45,082 bases of DNA. Origin: an uncultured Oscillospiraceae bacterium (GTDB lineage: Bacteria; Bacillota; Clostridia; Oscillospirales; Acutalibacteraceae). Below the pieces are notes generated by a model. That model did not search any database. It worked only from the letters and a program-made list of their open reading frames with translations, and was not told where the DNA came from. The stretch spans positions 1 through 45,082 of the forward strand of contig CAUFXR010000009.1 in NCBI GenBank assembly GCA_959596515.1, given 5' to 3'. The stretch's first letter is position 1, and the number at the start of each line of letters is the position of its first letter. The position numbers and the translations under genes were made by a program. Positions 24,150 through 32,451 of the stretch are shown piece after piece.

Positions 24150-25568
24150 TTAGAAACGGAAGTCTCGCATGCCATTTTCCATTTCGTTCAGATGCTTCAG
24201 CACTACTTGACGGACTTTTTCGCTGGGGATCTTGGGAATTTCGCTTTGGATCAGCTTTAAGCCCTTTTCCTTAGTGTCAGGAGAAGCGTAATCCTCCAAA
24301 TATTCCTTCAGGGTCATCAAAGCGTTAGGCTGGCAGCAGTTAGCGATCTGTCCGCTTTTTACCAGTCGCATAAACCGGTCGCCGGTACGGCCTTCGCGGT
24401 AACAGGCGGTACAGAAGCTGGGGATATATCCCATACCCAGCAGCCAGTTGACCACCTGGTCCAGGGTACGGGTATCGCTGACCTCAAACTGGGCGGAATC
24501 TTCGTCTTCCGCCTCTTCCTCGCAGTAGCCGCCTACAGAAGTGCGGGAACCGCCGCTGATTTGCGATACGCCCAAATGGAGCACCCTTTCCCGTGTTTTC
24601 TGAGTTTCCCGGGTGGAGATAATAATACCGGTATAGGGGACGGCAATCCGGAGGACCGCCACGATCTTGGCGAAAATATCGTCGTTGATACCGTTTTCAA
24701 ACTCATCCGGGTCGATATCGTCGGCAGGCCGGATTCTCGGCACGCTGATAGTATGCGGGCCGACGCCTTTAGCGGCTTCCAGATGTTCCGCGTGCATTAG
24801 TAAACCGACAAAGTCGTAGCGGTAGAGGTTCAGGCCGAACAGGACGCCGCAGCCCACGTCGTCAATCCCGCCGTCCATCGCCCGGTCCATAGCCTCGGTA
24901 TGGTAAGCGTAGTTAGACTTCGGGCCGGTGGGATGAAGCTTCTCATAAGCTTTCTTGTTGTAGGTTTCCTGGAACAAAATATAGGTACCGATGCCGGCTT
25001 CTTTCAGCTTGCGGTAGTTTTCGACCGTGGTGGCGGCAATGTTTACGTTTACCCGGCGGATGGCGCCGTTTTTGTGCTTGATGGAATAGATGGTCTTAAT
25101 GCTTTCCAGGATATACTCAATGGGGTTGTTCACCGGATCTTCGCCGGTTTCCAGGGCCAAGCGCTTGTGTCCCATATCCTGGAGAGCGATAACCTCTTTG
25201 CGAATCTCGTCCTGGGTCAGCTTTTTCCGGCAGATATGCTTGTTTTTATAATGGTAGGGACAGTAAGTACAGCCGTTAACACAGTAATTGGACAGATACA
25301 GAGGGGCAAACATGACGATACGGTTTCCATAGAAATCTTTTTTGATCTGTTCCGCTAAACGATACATTTTTTCGTTTTGTTCCGGCAGATCACAATCCAA
25401 AAGCACCGCCGCTTCCCGGTGGGACAGGCCCTTCAAGCCCGCGGCCTTTTGTAATAGGGATTCGATCAGCTCCTTATTGGACTTGTTTTTCTCCGCATAG
25501 TCCAGGGTGTCTAAAATTTCCTCGTCGCTGATAAATTCTTCCGCTTTGCTGGATTTTACATCATACAT
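24150..25568 (-). CDS. hydG: [FeFe]-hydrogenase H-cluster radical SAM maturase HydG
   Basis: A 472-residue tyrosine lyase that makes the CO and CN ligands of the H-cluster from tyrosine. The radical SAM motif CVNGCTYC is at Cys 96, 100 and 103. The C-terminal second cluster motif appears as CTACYREGRTGDRFM with a later Cys-Cys (ANCCQPNAL). Length is normal for HydG rather than ThiH. It sits between hydE and hydF, with 63 bases to hydF, on the same strand. The ribosome binding site is weak (AAAGAAGAT). Confidence 0.97.
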   Translation of the reverse strand: MYDVKSSKAEEFISDEEILDTLDYAEKNKSNKELIESLLQKAAGLKGLSHREAAVLLDCDLPEQNEKMYRLAEQIKKDFYGNRIVMFAPLYLSNYCVNGCTYCPYHYKNKHICRKKLTQDEIRKEVIALQDMGHKRLALETGEDPVNNPIEYILESIKTIYSIKHKNGAIRRVNVNIAATTVENYRKLKEAGIGTYILFQETYNKKAYEKLHPTGPKSNYAYHTEAMDRAMDGGIDDVGCGVLFGLNLYRYDFVGLLMHAEHLEAAKGVGPHTISVPRIRPADDIDPDEFENGINDDIFAKIVAVLRIAVPYTGIIISTRETQKTRERVLHLGVSQISGGSRTSVGGYCEEEAEDEDSAQFEVSDTRTLDQVVNWLLGMGYIPSFCTACYREGRTGDRFMRLVKSGQIANCCQPNALMTLKEYLEDYASPDTKEKGLKLIQSEIPKIPSEKVRQVVLKHLNEMENGMRDFRF

Positions 25569-25619
25569 AGTACTCTATCTTCTTTCTCTTTAAAATATTT
25601 TGGATATTTATATGATTCG

Positions 25620-26573
25620 TCAGCGTGGGATACGATCCAACGCTGTAATCTGATGTTCTAAAAGCTTTCGGTCCTCTACCACATGGGTTTCTCCCAGGTT
25701 CGCCGGGTAAATCTCGTAGTACTGCTTATATTTCGTAGGAGTTACTTTCCGCATTACGACGTTGGCGCCGCAGGAAAACACGTCGTTTTTTTCATTGCCG
25801 CTCAGCACGCCTAAGGAAGTGGTAGCGGGAAGGTTCAGCGCAGGAAGTAGGATACGCGCGAGAGCCACAACCCGTTTTGTGGTTTCCGTGCTGCCGCTGG
25901 GATGCGCCCGCAGGGGCGTGTCGGGATGGGGAATGAAAGGGCCCATGCCAGCCATATCGCAGCCGATTTCCTGAAGTAAAAGAAGGTCGTCCGCTAAAGT
26001 TTCCGGCGTCTGACCGGGAAGCCCGATCATAAATCCGCTGCCGGTCTCATAGCCAAGACGCTTTAAGCTTTTCAGACAGGCTACTCGCTGCCGCAAAGAA
26101 GAATCTGGATGGAGAGCGGCGTAAATTTTCGGATCGGCGGTTTCGTGTTTCAGCAGATACCGGTCGGCCCCGCATTTTTTCAGATACGCATAAGCCTCGT
26201 CCGGCATCTCGCCGCAGCTCAGGGTGATGGCCATACCTGTTTTTTTAATTTCCTTCACCAGGTCGCCCAGGATTTCCGGCGTAAACCACGGATCCTCCCC
26301 AGACTGCATCACCAGGGTGCGGTAGCCGGCGTAGGCAGCGGCGAAAGCCGCGTCTACAATCTCGTCGGGTGTCATACGGTACCGGTGGAGAGATCGGTTG
26401 GTACAGTTTAGTCCGCAGTAAGCGCATTTGCGCCGGCAGATGTTGGAAAATTCCAGGATAGCCCGGATATCCACATAATCCCCTTTTTCCCGGAAACGAA
26501 TTTCGTCCGCCAGGCGGTAATAGGGAGAAAAGTCCTCAGCCCGCAGGGCGTCGATCAAATCCTGTCGGTTCAT
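25620..26573 (-). CDS. hydE: [FeFe]-hydrogenase H-cluster radical SAM maturase HydE
   Basis: A 317-residue radical SAM enzyme needed to build the dithiomethylamine-bridged diiron subcluster. Motif CRRKCAYC lies at Cys 46, 50 and 53 after FSNI, followed by GLNCTNRSLHRYRM. LVMQSGEDPWF and GFMIGLPGQTPE are conserved HydE blocks. It is somewhat shorter than the roughly 350 residues usual for HydE, with the core intact. The ATG overlaps the stop of the regulator gene (ATGA), so the two are coupled. Confidence 0.95.
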   Translation of the reverse strand: MNRQDLIDALRAEDFSPYYRLADEIRFREKGDYVDIRAILEFSNICRRKCAYCGLNCTNRSLHRYRMTPDEIVDAAFAAAYAGYRTLVMQSGEDPWFTPEILGDLVKEIKKTGMAITLSCGEMPDEAYAYLKKCGADRYLLKHETADPKIYAALHPDSSLRQRVACLKSLKRLGYETGSGFMIGLPGQTPETLADDLLLLQEIGCDMAGMGPFIPHPDTPLRAHPSGSTETTKRVVALARILLPALNLPATTSLGVLSGNEKNDVFSCGANVVMRKVTPTKYKQYYEIYPANLGETHVVEDRKLLEHQITALDRIPR

Positions 26574-26824
26574 TGGGCACCTGCCTTGGAATAAACAGTT
26601 TTTACGCCGATTCCCGGCAGCATCCCCAACTTGCCGGAAAGAGAACTGATCACGTTGTTTTCCGCGTCGATCACCACGCTGATAATGTTTACCTTTTTCT
26701 CCCGATAGGGAAGCCCCATACGCCCGACAATATAATCGCCGTATTCGTGGAGAATAGCGTTAATCTGCTGGACTGAGTCCGGATCTTCTACAATGATGCC
26801 GATGAGTGCGATTCTGGTTTCCAT
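26570..26824 (-). CDS. TM1266-type iron-only hydrogenase system regulator
   Basis: An 84-residue small protein of the family annotated as iron-only hydrogenase system regulator, with a ferredoxin-like (ACT/NikR-C-like) fold. METRIALIGIIVEDPDSVQQIN and LGMLPGIGVKTVYSK are the conserved ends. The ATG at 26824 is used because GGAGG is 9-13 bases away; the TTG at 26830 lies too close to it. It is the first gene of the maturation operon and overlaps hydE. What it senses or binds is unknown. Confidence 0.92.
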   Translation of the reverse strand: METRIALIGIIVEDPDSVQQINAILHEYGDYIVGRMGLPYREKKVNIISVVIDAENNVISSLSGKLGMLPGIGVKTVYSKAGAQ

Positions 26825-27264
26825 GGGCAAGTCCTCCGTTTTGATTCCAAATATAAGATTTTATGCGCTTTGGTTTGTTACTGGGAAAATAGATCGTTGC
26901 CAGCTTTTCCGGATGGTTTTCTGACAAGCCTGGTCGCTGGCGATTTTTGTGGGGATATATCAAAGGGAAAGCTTTGATGAAAAGTCAGCGCTATGAAATA
27001 ATCTTTAGGATCCTTTCGCCGGTTCCTTATCAAGCCCGCAATTGTTCGCGCCATGGCGCTGGCTTTACAGAGGCTTGTTCTTAGAAACTGTGAGATTCTC
27101 GCGCTTTCCCAAAATGGCGGAAAGCTAAAAACAGTTTTTATACTTTTTGATACCACTGTTTAGCGGTGCCTCAGCCTGACCTTTGCCGCAGACTGTTTTT
27201 TCGTCTCTGCAGAAAATCTGTAGAAAAACTTTGAAAAATCTTACTTTGACGAAAATAAATGGGA
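26825..27264. other. Intergenic region upstream of the hydrogenase maturation operon
   Basis: About 440 bases without a supportable gene. It must contain the minus-strand promoter for the hyd operon, but no clean -35/-10 pair is visible; an AT-rich TTATAT block lies about 30 bases upstream of the regulator start. Nothing else stands out. Confidence 0.35.
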
Positions 27265-27434
27265 TAAAAAAATCCCCGCGCGAAAGCGCAGGGATAGCCG
27301 TTGTAAAGCTAAAGCGTAAAAAAGCTTTTGATTCCCGCCGCCTTCACTGTCGGGCCGTCAAGACGCCCTATCGTTCAGTGCTTACGATTTTTTAGGACCT
27401 TTCCACTTGGCGCACCGCCTTATAGTCAGGTTGT
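27265..27434 (-). ncRNA. Structured non-coding RNA of about 170 nt with its own promoter and terminator
   Basis: On the minus strand a complete transcription unit without a protein frame is visible. After the promoter at 27441-27469 the RNA contains a GGCG/CGCC hairpin, the single-stranded-looking AAGTGGAAAGGTCC, AUCGU/ACGAU and CACUG/CAGUG helices that interleave and so form a possible pseudoknot, a GGGCGUC/GACGGCCC hairpin, an AAAGCU/AGCUUU hairpin and finally an intrinsic terminator (ATCCCTGCGC/GCGCGGGGAT with seven or more T). It is not rod-like, so 6S RNA is unlikely. The compact pseudoknotted form might belong to the raiA-motif class of Clostridia, but that is recollection and unverified. 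Confidence 0.7.
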
Positions 27435-27440
27435 GTTAAG

Positions 27441-27469
27441 ATTATAACATACCTTGCGGAATTCGTAAA
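27441..27469 (-). promoter_or_regulatory. Sigma-A promoter of the structured RNA
   Basis: On the minus strand TTTACG (27469-27464) and a perfect TATAAT (27446-27441) are separated by 17 bases. Transcription would begin near 27434. Confidence 0.8.
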
Positions 27470-27814
27470 GGGGCGGTATACTAAAACTCAATTCAATCTT
27501 TTAATATCCTTATATTGTTTTTTACGGTTCTGCAGGAAAGAACCAGAAATCATCAGGAACAATCGGAAAAATCCCCGCGTGGCTGAAAAGTGTTTCCGAA
27601 GCTTCCTCAAGAAATTCTAAAAAAGAATGGGAAGACCAAGGAAATGCCCAAAGGCTGTGACTAACCGTCCGGCTGAGAGAAAAGCGGAAAATTCCGGCGG
27701 CCCACACCTGCTTTTTTCCAGAAAGGCCCGGCGAGGATTTGTTTTTGGCTGCAATTTCATCCCATTTCTTCCGGTTTTGTTTCGTGAAGACTATCGGCTC
27801 GTTTGGAGGAAACC
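27470..27814. other. Spacer between the structured RNA and the DUF3810 gene
   Basis: About 345 bases without a convincing gene. The small open frames on both strands lack ribosome binding sites and family features. No clear promoter for the next gene is visible. Confidence 0.35.
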
Positions 27815-28909
27815 ATGAAAAAATTTTTTACCATTCTGGCGCTGTGCCTTATCCCGTTAGGCGCGCTGCTTTTGCTCCTGGCGCAAAACGTCCCCGGCTT
27901 TGCCGAGGGCTACGCTGTCACCGTGTACCCCGTGTGGTCCAAAGGCGTCAATTTTATTACGTCACTGCTGCCTTTTTCCCTGGCGGAGTTTGTGATTTAT
28001 GCGGCCGTGTTGCTGGCCCTGTTTTTCTTAATCCGGTTTATTGTACGGCTGATTGCCGGCAGGGGACAACGGGGAAGGCTTCTCAGAAACTTCACGATAC
28101 ATATTGGCTGTGTGCTGGGCGTTTTGCTTTTCTTCTTCGCTGTAAACTGCGGCATCAATTACCACAGAGATACCTTTGCTCAGTCCAGCGGACTTCCGGT
28201 GGAGCCATCCACGGAAGATGAACTGATTAGCCTGTGCCAGTCCCTGCTGGAAGATGTGAACAGGGAACGCCAACTGGTGGGAGAGGATGCCAATGGCGTG
28301 ATGCAGCTGAGTTTCGAAAACGACCGGGAGCTGGCAGAGGCGGTCCAGCAAGCCTATGATGGACTGGAAAGCCAGTATCCCACTCTGAAAAGCGGCTATG
28401 GCCCTCCCAAAAGCGTGCTCGCATCTCGGGGAATGTCATATCTGGATATCACGGGGGTGTTTTTTCCCTATACTTTTGAGGCCAATGTGAACGTAGACGT
28501 GCCGGATTACTCCATCCCATCCACGATGGGTCATGAGCTGAGCCATTTGCGGGGCTATATGCGGGAGGATGAGGCCAACTTTTTAGGGTACCTCTGCTGC
28601 CGGGAAAGCAGCCATCCTGATCTGCGGTATTCCGCCGCCATGCTGGCGTTTACTCACGCCACCAACCAGCTTTACCGCCAGAATCCAGAGGCAGCCCAAG
28701 AGATCTTCGATGGCATGAGCGATGGCGTCAGAAGAGACCGGGCTTATAATTCCGCTTACTGGAAGCAGTTCGAAGGTCAGCTGTCGGAGGTTTCCGGAAA
28801 GGTGAATCACACCTATTTACAGGCGAACAGTCAGAAAGACGGCGTACAAAGCTACGGCCGTATGGTGGATCTGCTTTTGGCGGACCAGCGACAGAGAAAG
28901 TCAGAATAA
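27815..28909 (+). CDS. DUF3810 family membrane metallopeptidase-like protein
   Basis: A 364-residue protein with three N-terminal hydrophobic helices (about residues 5-22, 48-75 and 92-112) followed by a soluble domain. Residues 240-244 are HELSH inside MGHELSHLRGYMREDEANFLGYL, a zinc metallopeptidase motif with the downstream EDEAN as third-ligand region. This layout is DUF3810, a family without an established substrate. The ATG at 27815 lies 6 bases after GGAGG; the in-frame TTG at 27803 precedes that site and is rejected. It appears to be transcribed alone and ends at the hairpin at 28998. Confidence 0.9.
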   Translation: MKKFFTILALCLIPLGALLLLLAQNVPGFAEGYAVTVYPVWSKGVNFITSLLPFSLAEFVIYAAVLLALFFLIRFIVRLIAGRGQRGRLLRNFTIHIGCVLGVLLFFFAVNCGINYHRDTFAQSSGLPVEPSTEDELISLCQSLLEDVNRERQLVGEDANGVMQLSFENDRELAEAVQQAYDGLESQYPTLKSGYGPPKSVLASRGMSYLDITGVFFPYTFEANVNVDVPDYSIPSTMGHELSHLRGYMREDEANFLGYLCCRESSHPDLRYSAAMLAFTHATNQLYRQNPEAAQEIFDGMSDGVRRDRAYNSAYWKQFEGQLSEVSGKVNHTYLQANSQKDGVQSYGRMVDLLLADQRQRKSE

Positions 28910-28997
28910 AAGGTGTGAGCGTATGTCCCGCAGGGCGAAAACGCTTGGGACAGAATGCTGTGCCGGCGAACTGTGAACATAACTTGAATAATTTGTT

Positions 28998-29034
28998 AAA
29001 TACCTCCTGAATAATGTTCAGGGGGTATTTTTTT
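28998..29034 (+). terminator. Terminator between the DUF3810 gene and the fatty-acid operon
   Basis: A 14-bp stem (AAATACCTCCTGAA with TTCAGGGGGTATTT, one G-U pair) and a T-run that ends one base before the -35 box of the next promoter. Confidence 0.88.
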
Positions 29035-29035
29035 C

Positions 29036-29065
29036 TTGACAAAACGAACACAAAATCTTTATAAT
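29036..29065 (+). promoter_or_regulatory. Sigma-A promoter of the fatty-acid synthesis operon
   Basis: Perfect TTGACA (29036-29041) and perfect TATAAT (29060-29065), 18 bases apart. The predicted start at about 29072 lies within the operator palindrome. Confidence 0.9.
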
Positions 29066-29070
29066 TAATA

Positions 29071-29089
29071 ATTAGATTGTCAAACTAAT
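29071..29089 (+). promoter_or_regulatory. Palindromic operator, probably bound by the adjacent MarR/FabT-like repressor
   Basis: A 19-base imperfect palindrome, ATTAGATTGTCAAACTAAT, whose arms pair as ATTAG/CTAAT and TTG/CAA with one mismatched pair and one centre base. Its reverse reading contains TTTGACAATC, similar to the TTTGA-n-TCAAA pattern known for FabT sites. It covers the transcription start, where binding would block RNA polymerase. Confidence 0.7.
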
Positions 29090-29117
29090 TATCGGCTTGA
29101 CAACGGGAGGTGACGTA

Positions 29118-29579
29118 ATGATCTGTCAAAATTTAGTTGAGGAGCTAGAGGAAGCCTATACTCTTATCACGGTCGTGGAGGAGGAAATGGTGGAAAAGGC
29201 TAAAAAGCTGGATCTCTCCTTAGCTGAGGTTCATATGCTGCAGGCGATCGGGAAAAACAAGGAAAAAGGCAGGACCATCAGCGAGTTGGCGGCAGAGCGT
29301 TATATCACCTTATCCTCTGTGACCATCGCGGTGAATAAGCTGGCCCGCAAGGGGTATGTTTTAAAAACCAAGACCCAGCGGGATGGCCGAGTGGTATATG
29401 CCCGGCTGACAGAGCGGGGAGAACGGGTGGACCGCCTGTACCGCAGGTTTCATCAGAGCCTTGCCCACAACATGGTGGAGGGATTTTCGGAAGAAGACAA
29501 AAAGGTATTGCTGAAAGGCATCAGACGGTTAAACGGCTTTTTAAAGCATAGAATTGAGAAAATGGAGGCCAGCAAATGA
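29118..29579 (+). CDS. MarR-family transcriptional regulator of fatty-acid synthesis (FabT-like)
   Basis: A 153-residue winged-helix regulator and first gene of the operon. The DNA-binding region spans about residues 38-95, with ISELAAERYITLSSVTIAVNKLARKGYV as recognition helix-turn-helix and KTQRDGRVVYARLTERGE as the wing, including the MarR-typical Asp-Gly-Arg. Dimerisation helices lie at both ends. FabT proteins in Firmicutes repress fab genes with acyl-ACP as co-regulator, and this gene's position and the palindrome at 29071 fit that role. The ATG at 29118 follows GGGAGGTG. Its stop overlaps fabH in ATGA. Confidence 0.9.
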   Translation: MICQNLVEELEEAYTLITVVEEEMVEKAKKLDLSLAEVHMLQAIGKNKEKGRTISELAAERYITLSSVTIAVNKLARKGYVLKTKTQRDGRVVYARLTERGERVDRLYRRFHQSLAHNMVEGFSEEDKKVLLKGIRRLNGFLKHRIEKMEASK

Positions 29580-30538
29580 GTTTTCGAATTATCGGAACAG
29601 GCCGCTGTGTTCCGGAATACGTTTTGACCAACGAGGAGATTTCCACGATGGTAGAAACCAGCGACGAGTGGATCAGCACACGGACAGGCATCAAGGAGAG
29701 AAGGATCTGCACCCATGAGACCATCACCGATTTGGCGGTAACGGCGGCGAAAAATGCACTGGAGAACGCGAAGATCGCTCCTGAAGAGTTGGATATGATT
29801 ATCTGCGGAACCATCCGTGGGGAATTCATCAGTCCCTCAGAAGCCTGCGTAATTCAGAAAAAGATTGGCGCCAGATGCCCCGCCTTTGACGTAAACGCCG
29901 CTTGTTCTGGTTTTCTGTATTGTATGGATGTGGCCGCCGGCTTTTTTGTCAGGAAACGGGTAAAAAAGATGCTGATTGTATGCGCGGACAATGTGAGCAA
30001 CTGTTCCGACTGGAACGACCGGGCGACCTGTGTGCTCTTTGGCGACGGCGCCGGCGCGGCGGTGCTCGCGGAAGGAAACGATCTGCTTTCCATCGAGCTG
30101 ACCACTACAGGGGATTTCGAGTATCTGAGGATTCCCAGGGGGGAAAATACCTGTCCCATGTACCAGCATCCGTCAGAACGGCCGGTGCTCCACATGAACG
30201 GCCGGGAGGTTTATAAATTTGCGGTAAACGCTATGGTCACCGGCTTACAGAACGCCGTAGCCGCCGCGGGTCTGCAAGAAAGCGACATTGACCATGTGAT
30301 GCCCCACCAGGCCAATATGCGGATTATTGAGGCGGCTAAAGCGAAGCTTTCGTTTGCGCCGGAGAAATATCTGTATAATATCACCCGCTGCGGCAACACA
30401 TCGGCGGCTTGTATTCCCATGATGCTGGATGAGGCCAACCGTGCCGGGAAACTGAAAAAAGGCGATTACATCGCCATGGCGGCCTTTGGCGGCGGTTTGA
30501 CCAGCGGCAGTGCCGTGCTGAGATGGAATGCGGAGTGA
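29576..30538 (+). CDS. fabH: Beta-ketoacyl-ACP synthase III
   Basis: A 320-residue condensing enzyme that starts fatty-acid synthesis by joining acetyl-CoA (or a branched primer) with malonyl-ACP. The catalytic Cys lies in DVNAACSGFLY, the His in MPHQANMRI and the Asn in NITRCGNTSAA. GDGAGAAVLAE and FGGGLTSGSAVLRW are also family motifs. Start and MarR stop overlap by four bases. Confidence 0.97.
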   Translation: MSFRIIGTGRCVPEYVLTNEEISTMVETSDEWISTRTGIKERRICTHETITDLAVTAAKNALENAKIAPEELDMIICGTIRGEFISPSEACVIQKKIGARCPAFDVNAACSGFLYCMDVAAGFFVRKRVKKMLIVCADNVSNCSDWNDRATCVLFGDGAGAAVLAEGNDLLSIELTTTGDFEYLRIPRGENTCPMYQHPSERPVLHMNGREVYKFAVNAMVTGLQNAVAAAGLQESDIDHVMPHQANMRIIEAAKAKLSFAPEKYLYNITRCGNTSAACIPMMLDEANRAGKLKKGDYIAMAAFGGGLTSGSAVLRWNAE

Positions 30539-30543
30539 TGTCA

Positions 30544-30774
30544 ATGGCGTTGGAAACGATTAAAAAGCTGTTAGCGGATTACAAGCATATCGACGAAAGT
30601 CTGATCACCCGGGAGACCACCTTTGAAAGCATTGGCATCGATTCTCTGGATACGGTGGATCTGGTGATCGATCTGGAGGAAGCCTTTCACATCATCATCG
30701 AGCGGGATGATACGATTGAAACGGTAGGCGAGCTTGTGGATATTATCGACGAGCTTAGCTGTCAGGAGGTATAA
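30544..30774 (+). CDS. acpP: Acyl carrier protein
   Basis: A 76-residue acidic helical carrier. Ser 34 in GIDSLDTVDLV is the 4'-phosphopantetheine attachment site. The ATG at 30544 is chosen because GGAG lies 8 bases before it; the ATG at 30538, overlapping the fabH stop, would be only 2 bases from that site. In many clostridial operons fabK follows here; in this window fabD follows directly. Confidence 0.95.
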   Translation: MALETIKKLLADYKHIDESLITRETTFESIGIDSLDTVDLVIDLEEAFHIIIERDDTIETVGELVDIIDELSCQEV

Positions 30775-30775
30775 A

Positions 30776-31690
30776 ATGAGTAAAATCGCGTTTGTGTTTT
30801 CCGGACAGGGGGCGCAGGTCCCCGGAATGGGAAAGGAACTGTATGACGCCTCTCCCGCCGCGAAAGCGGTGTTTGATCTGGCGGACAGCATCCGTCCCGG
30901 CACTTCTCAGCAGTGCTTTGAGGGCACTCAGGAGGAATTGAACATTACTATCAATACCCAGCCCTGCTTGTTTACCTGTGACCTGGCGGCGGCGAAAGCC
31001 GTCCAGGAGAGGGGAATCCAGCCGGACTGCGTGGCCGGATTCTCTTTAGGAGAAGCGGCTGCCATCGCGTTCAGCGGTATGCTCACGGAAGCGGAAGCCT
31101 TTTCCATGGTATGTAAGCGGGCGGAACTGATGAACGACGCGGCCCAAAGGAATCCCGGCGCTATGGCGGCGGTGATGAAGCTTTCTCCGCAGCAGGTGGA
31201 GGCCCTTTGCGAGCCCATTGAGAACGCCTGGCCGGTTAACTACAACAGCCCCAAGCAGACGGTGGTGGCGGCTTCTGCCGATACCATCGACCAGGTGGTA
31301 TCGGCGGCCTCGGCCCAGCGGGGCAGGGCGGTCAAGCTGGCGGTCAGCGGCGCGTTTCACTCTCCGCTGATGCGTTCAGCCGCTGATGGCCTGAGAGAAT
31401 ATCTGAGCATGGTTTCCTTACAGGAAGAAAAGCTTCCGGTTTACGCCAATCTTACCGCGAAGCCCTACGCGGGGGATAAAAAGGAAACCATGGCGGCCCA
31501 GTGTGAAAATCCGGTGCAGTGGCAGAAAACCATTGAAAATATGGTGGCGGACGGCGTGGATACCTTTATCGAGGTAGGCGTCGGAAAGACGTTAGTTGGG
31601 CTGATCAAAAAGATCAATCCCGATGTAACGGTATATCAAATTGAAAATAAGGAGGGACTCGACGCGGCCGCGGCAGCGTTGGGGAAATAA
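30776..31690 (+). CDS. fabD: Malonyl-CoA:ACP transacylase
   Basis: A 304-residue acyltransferase that loads malonate onto ACP. The nucleophile lies in GFSLGEAAA near residue 89, the N-terminus has FSGQGAQVPGMGKEL, and AVSGAFHSPLM carries the catalytic His near residue 198. Length is normal. The ATG at 30776 follows AGGAGGT; upstream codons in frame overlap acpP and are not used. Confidence 0.96.
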   Translation: MSKIAFVFSGQGAQVPGMGKELYDASPAAKAVFDLADSIRPGTSQQCFEGTQEELNITINTQPCLFTCDLAAAKAVQERGIQPDCVAGFSLGEAAAIAFSGMLTEAEAFSMVCKRAELMNDAAQRNPGAMAAVMKLSPQQVEALCEPIENAWPVNYNSPKQTVVAASADTIDQVVSAASAQRGRAVKLAVSGAFHSPLMRSAADGLREYLSMVSLQEEKLPVYANLTAKPYAGDKKETMAAQCENPVQWQKTIENMVADGVDTFIEVGVGKTLVGLIKKINPDVTVYQIENKEGLDAAAAALGK

Positions 31691-31692
31691 TT

Positions 31693-32439
31693 ATGATGGA
31701 TTTAACAGGAAAAAACGCGCTGGTTACCGGCGCATCCAGAGGAATCGGCAAGGCCATCGCCTTGAAACTGGCGGGCCAGGGCGCTAATATCGCTATCCCC
31801 TATTTAGGCGATCCGGCGGAGGCGGAGCAGACCCAAAAGGAAATCGAGGCCCTTGGGGTCAAGTGCGTGATGTATGTCTGCGACGTTTCCAGCTTTGAGG
31901 CTTCCAAAGAAGTGGTGGAAAAGGTCATCGAGGAATTCGGCGGCATCGATATTCTGGTGAACAACGCCGGCATTGTCCGGGATAAGCTGATCCTTTCCAT
32001 GAAAGAAGAGGACTTCGACATGGTTATCAATGTAAACCTGAAAGGCGCTTTCAATATGATTAAGCACACCTATTCCCACTTTATGAAAAAGCGCAAGGGC
32101 AGGATCATCAGCATTTCTTCCATCGTGGGCCTGAACGGCAACGCGGGCCAGGCTAATTACTCCAGCTCCAAGGCCGGTCTGATTGGTTTGACCAAGTCCA
32201 CCGCTAAAGAACTTGGCGGCAGGAATATCACTGTCAACGCCATCGCCCCCGGGTTTATCGATACGGATATGACCCAGCAGCTTTCCGACAAGGTAAAGGA
32301 CGCCATGAAAGCGCAGATCCCCATGAAGCGTCCCGGCACCCCGGAGGATATCGCCAATCTCGCCCTGTTCTTAGCCTCGGATGAAGCCTCTTACATCACC
32401 GGTGAGGTCATCCGGGTAGACGGCGGCTACGCAATGTAA
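31693..32439 (+). CDS. fabG: 3-oxoacyl-ACP reductase
   Basis: A 248-residue short-chain dehydrogenase that reduces 3-ketoacyl-ACP with NADPH. The cofactor loop is TGASRGIGKAIA (residues about 12-23), NNAG is near 89, the catalytic Ser-Tyr-Lys are in ISSIVGLNGNAGQANYSSSKAG, and the family ending YITGEVIRVDGGYAM is intact. It starts with two adjacent ATG codons two bases after fabD; either could be used. Confidence 0.96.
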   Translation: MMDLTGKNALVTGASRGIGKAIALKLAGQGANIAIPYLGDPAEAEQTQKEIEALGVKCVMYVCDVSSFEASKEVVEKVIEEFGGIDILVNNAGIVRDKLILSMKEEDFDMVINVNLKGAFNMIKHTYSHFMKKRKGRIISISSIVGLNGNAGQANYSSSKAGLIGLTKSTAKELGGRNITVNAIAPGFIDTDMTQQLSDKVKDAMKAQIPMKRPGTPEDIANLALFLASDEASYITGEVIRVDGGYAM

Positions 32440-32451
32440 GGAGGAGCCAGA

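Noticed and set aside
27265..27434. 6S RNA or cis-acting riboswitch
   Set aside because: The fold is not a long rod with a central bubble, and the RNA ends at its own terminator with only the hyd-operon upstream region beyond it, far from a start codon.
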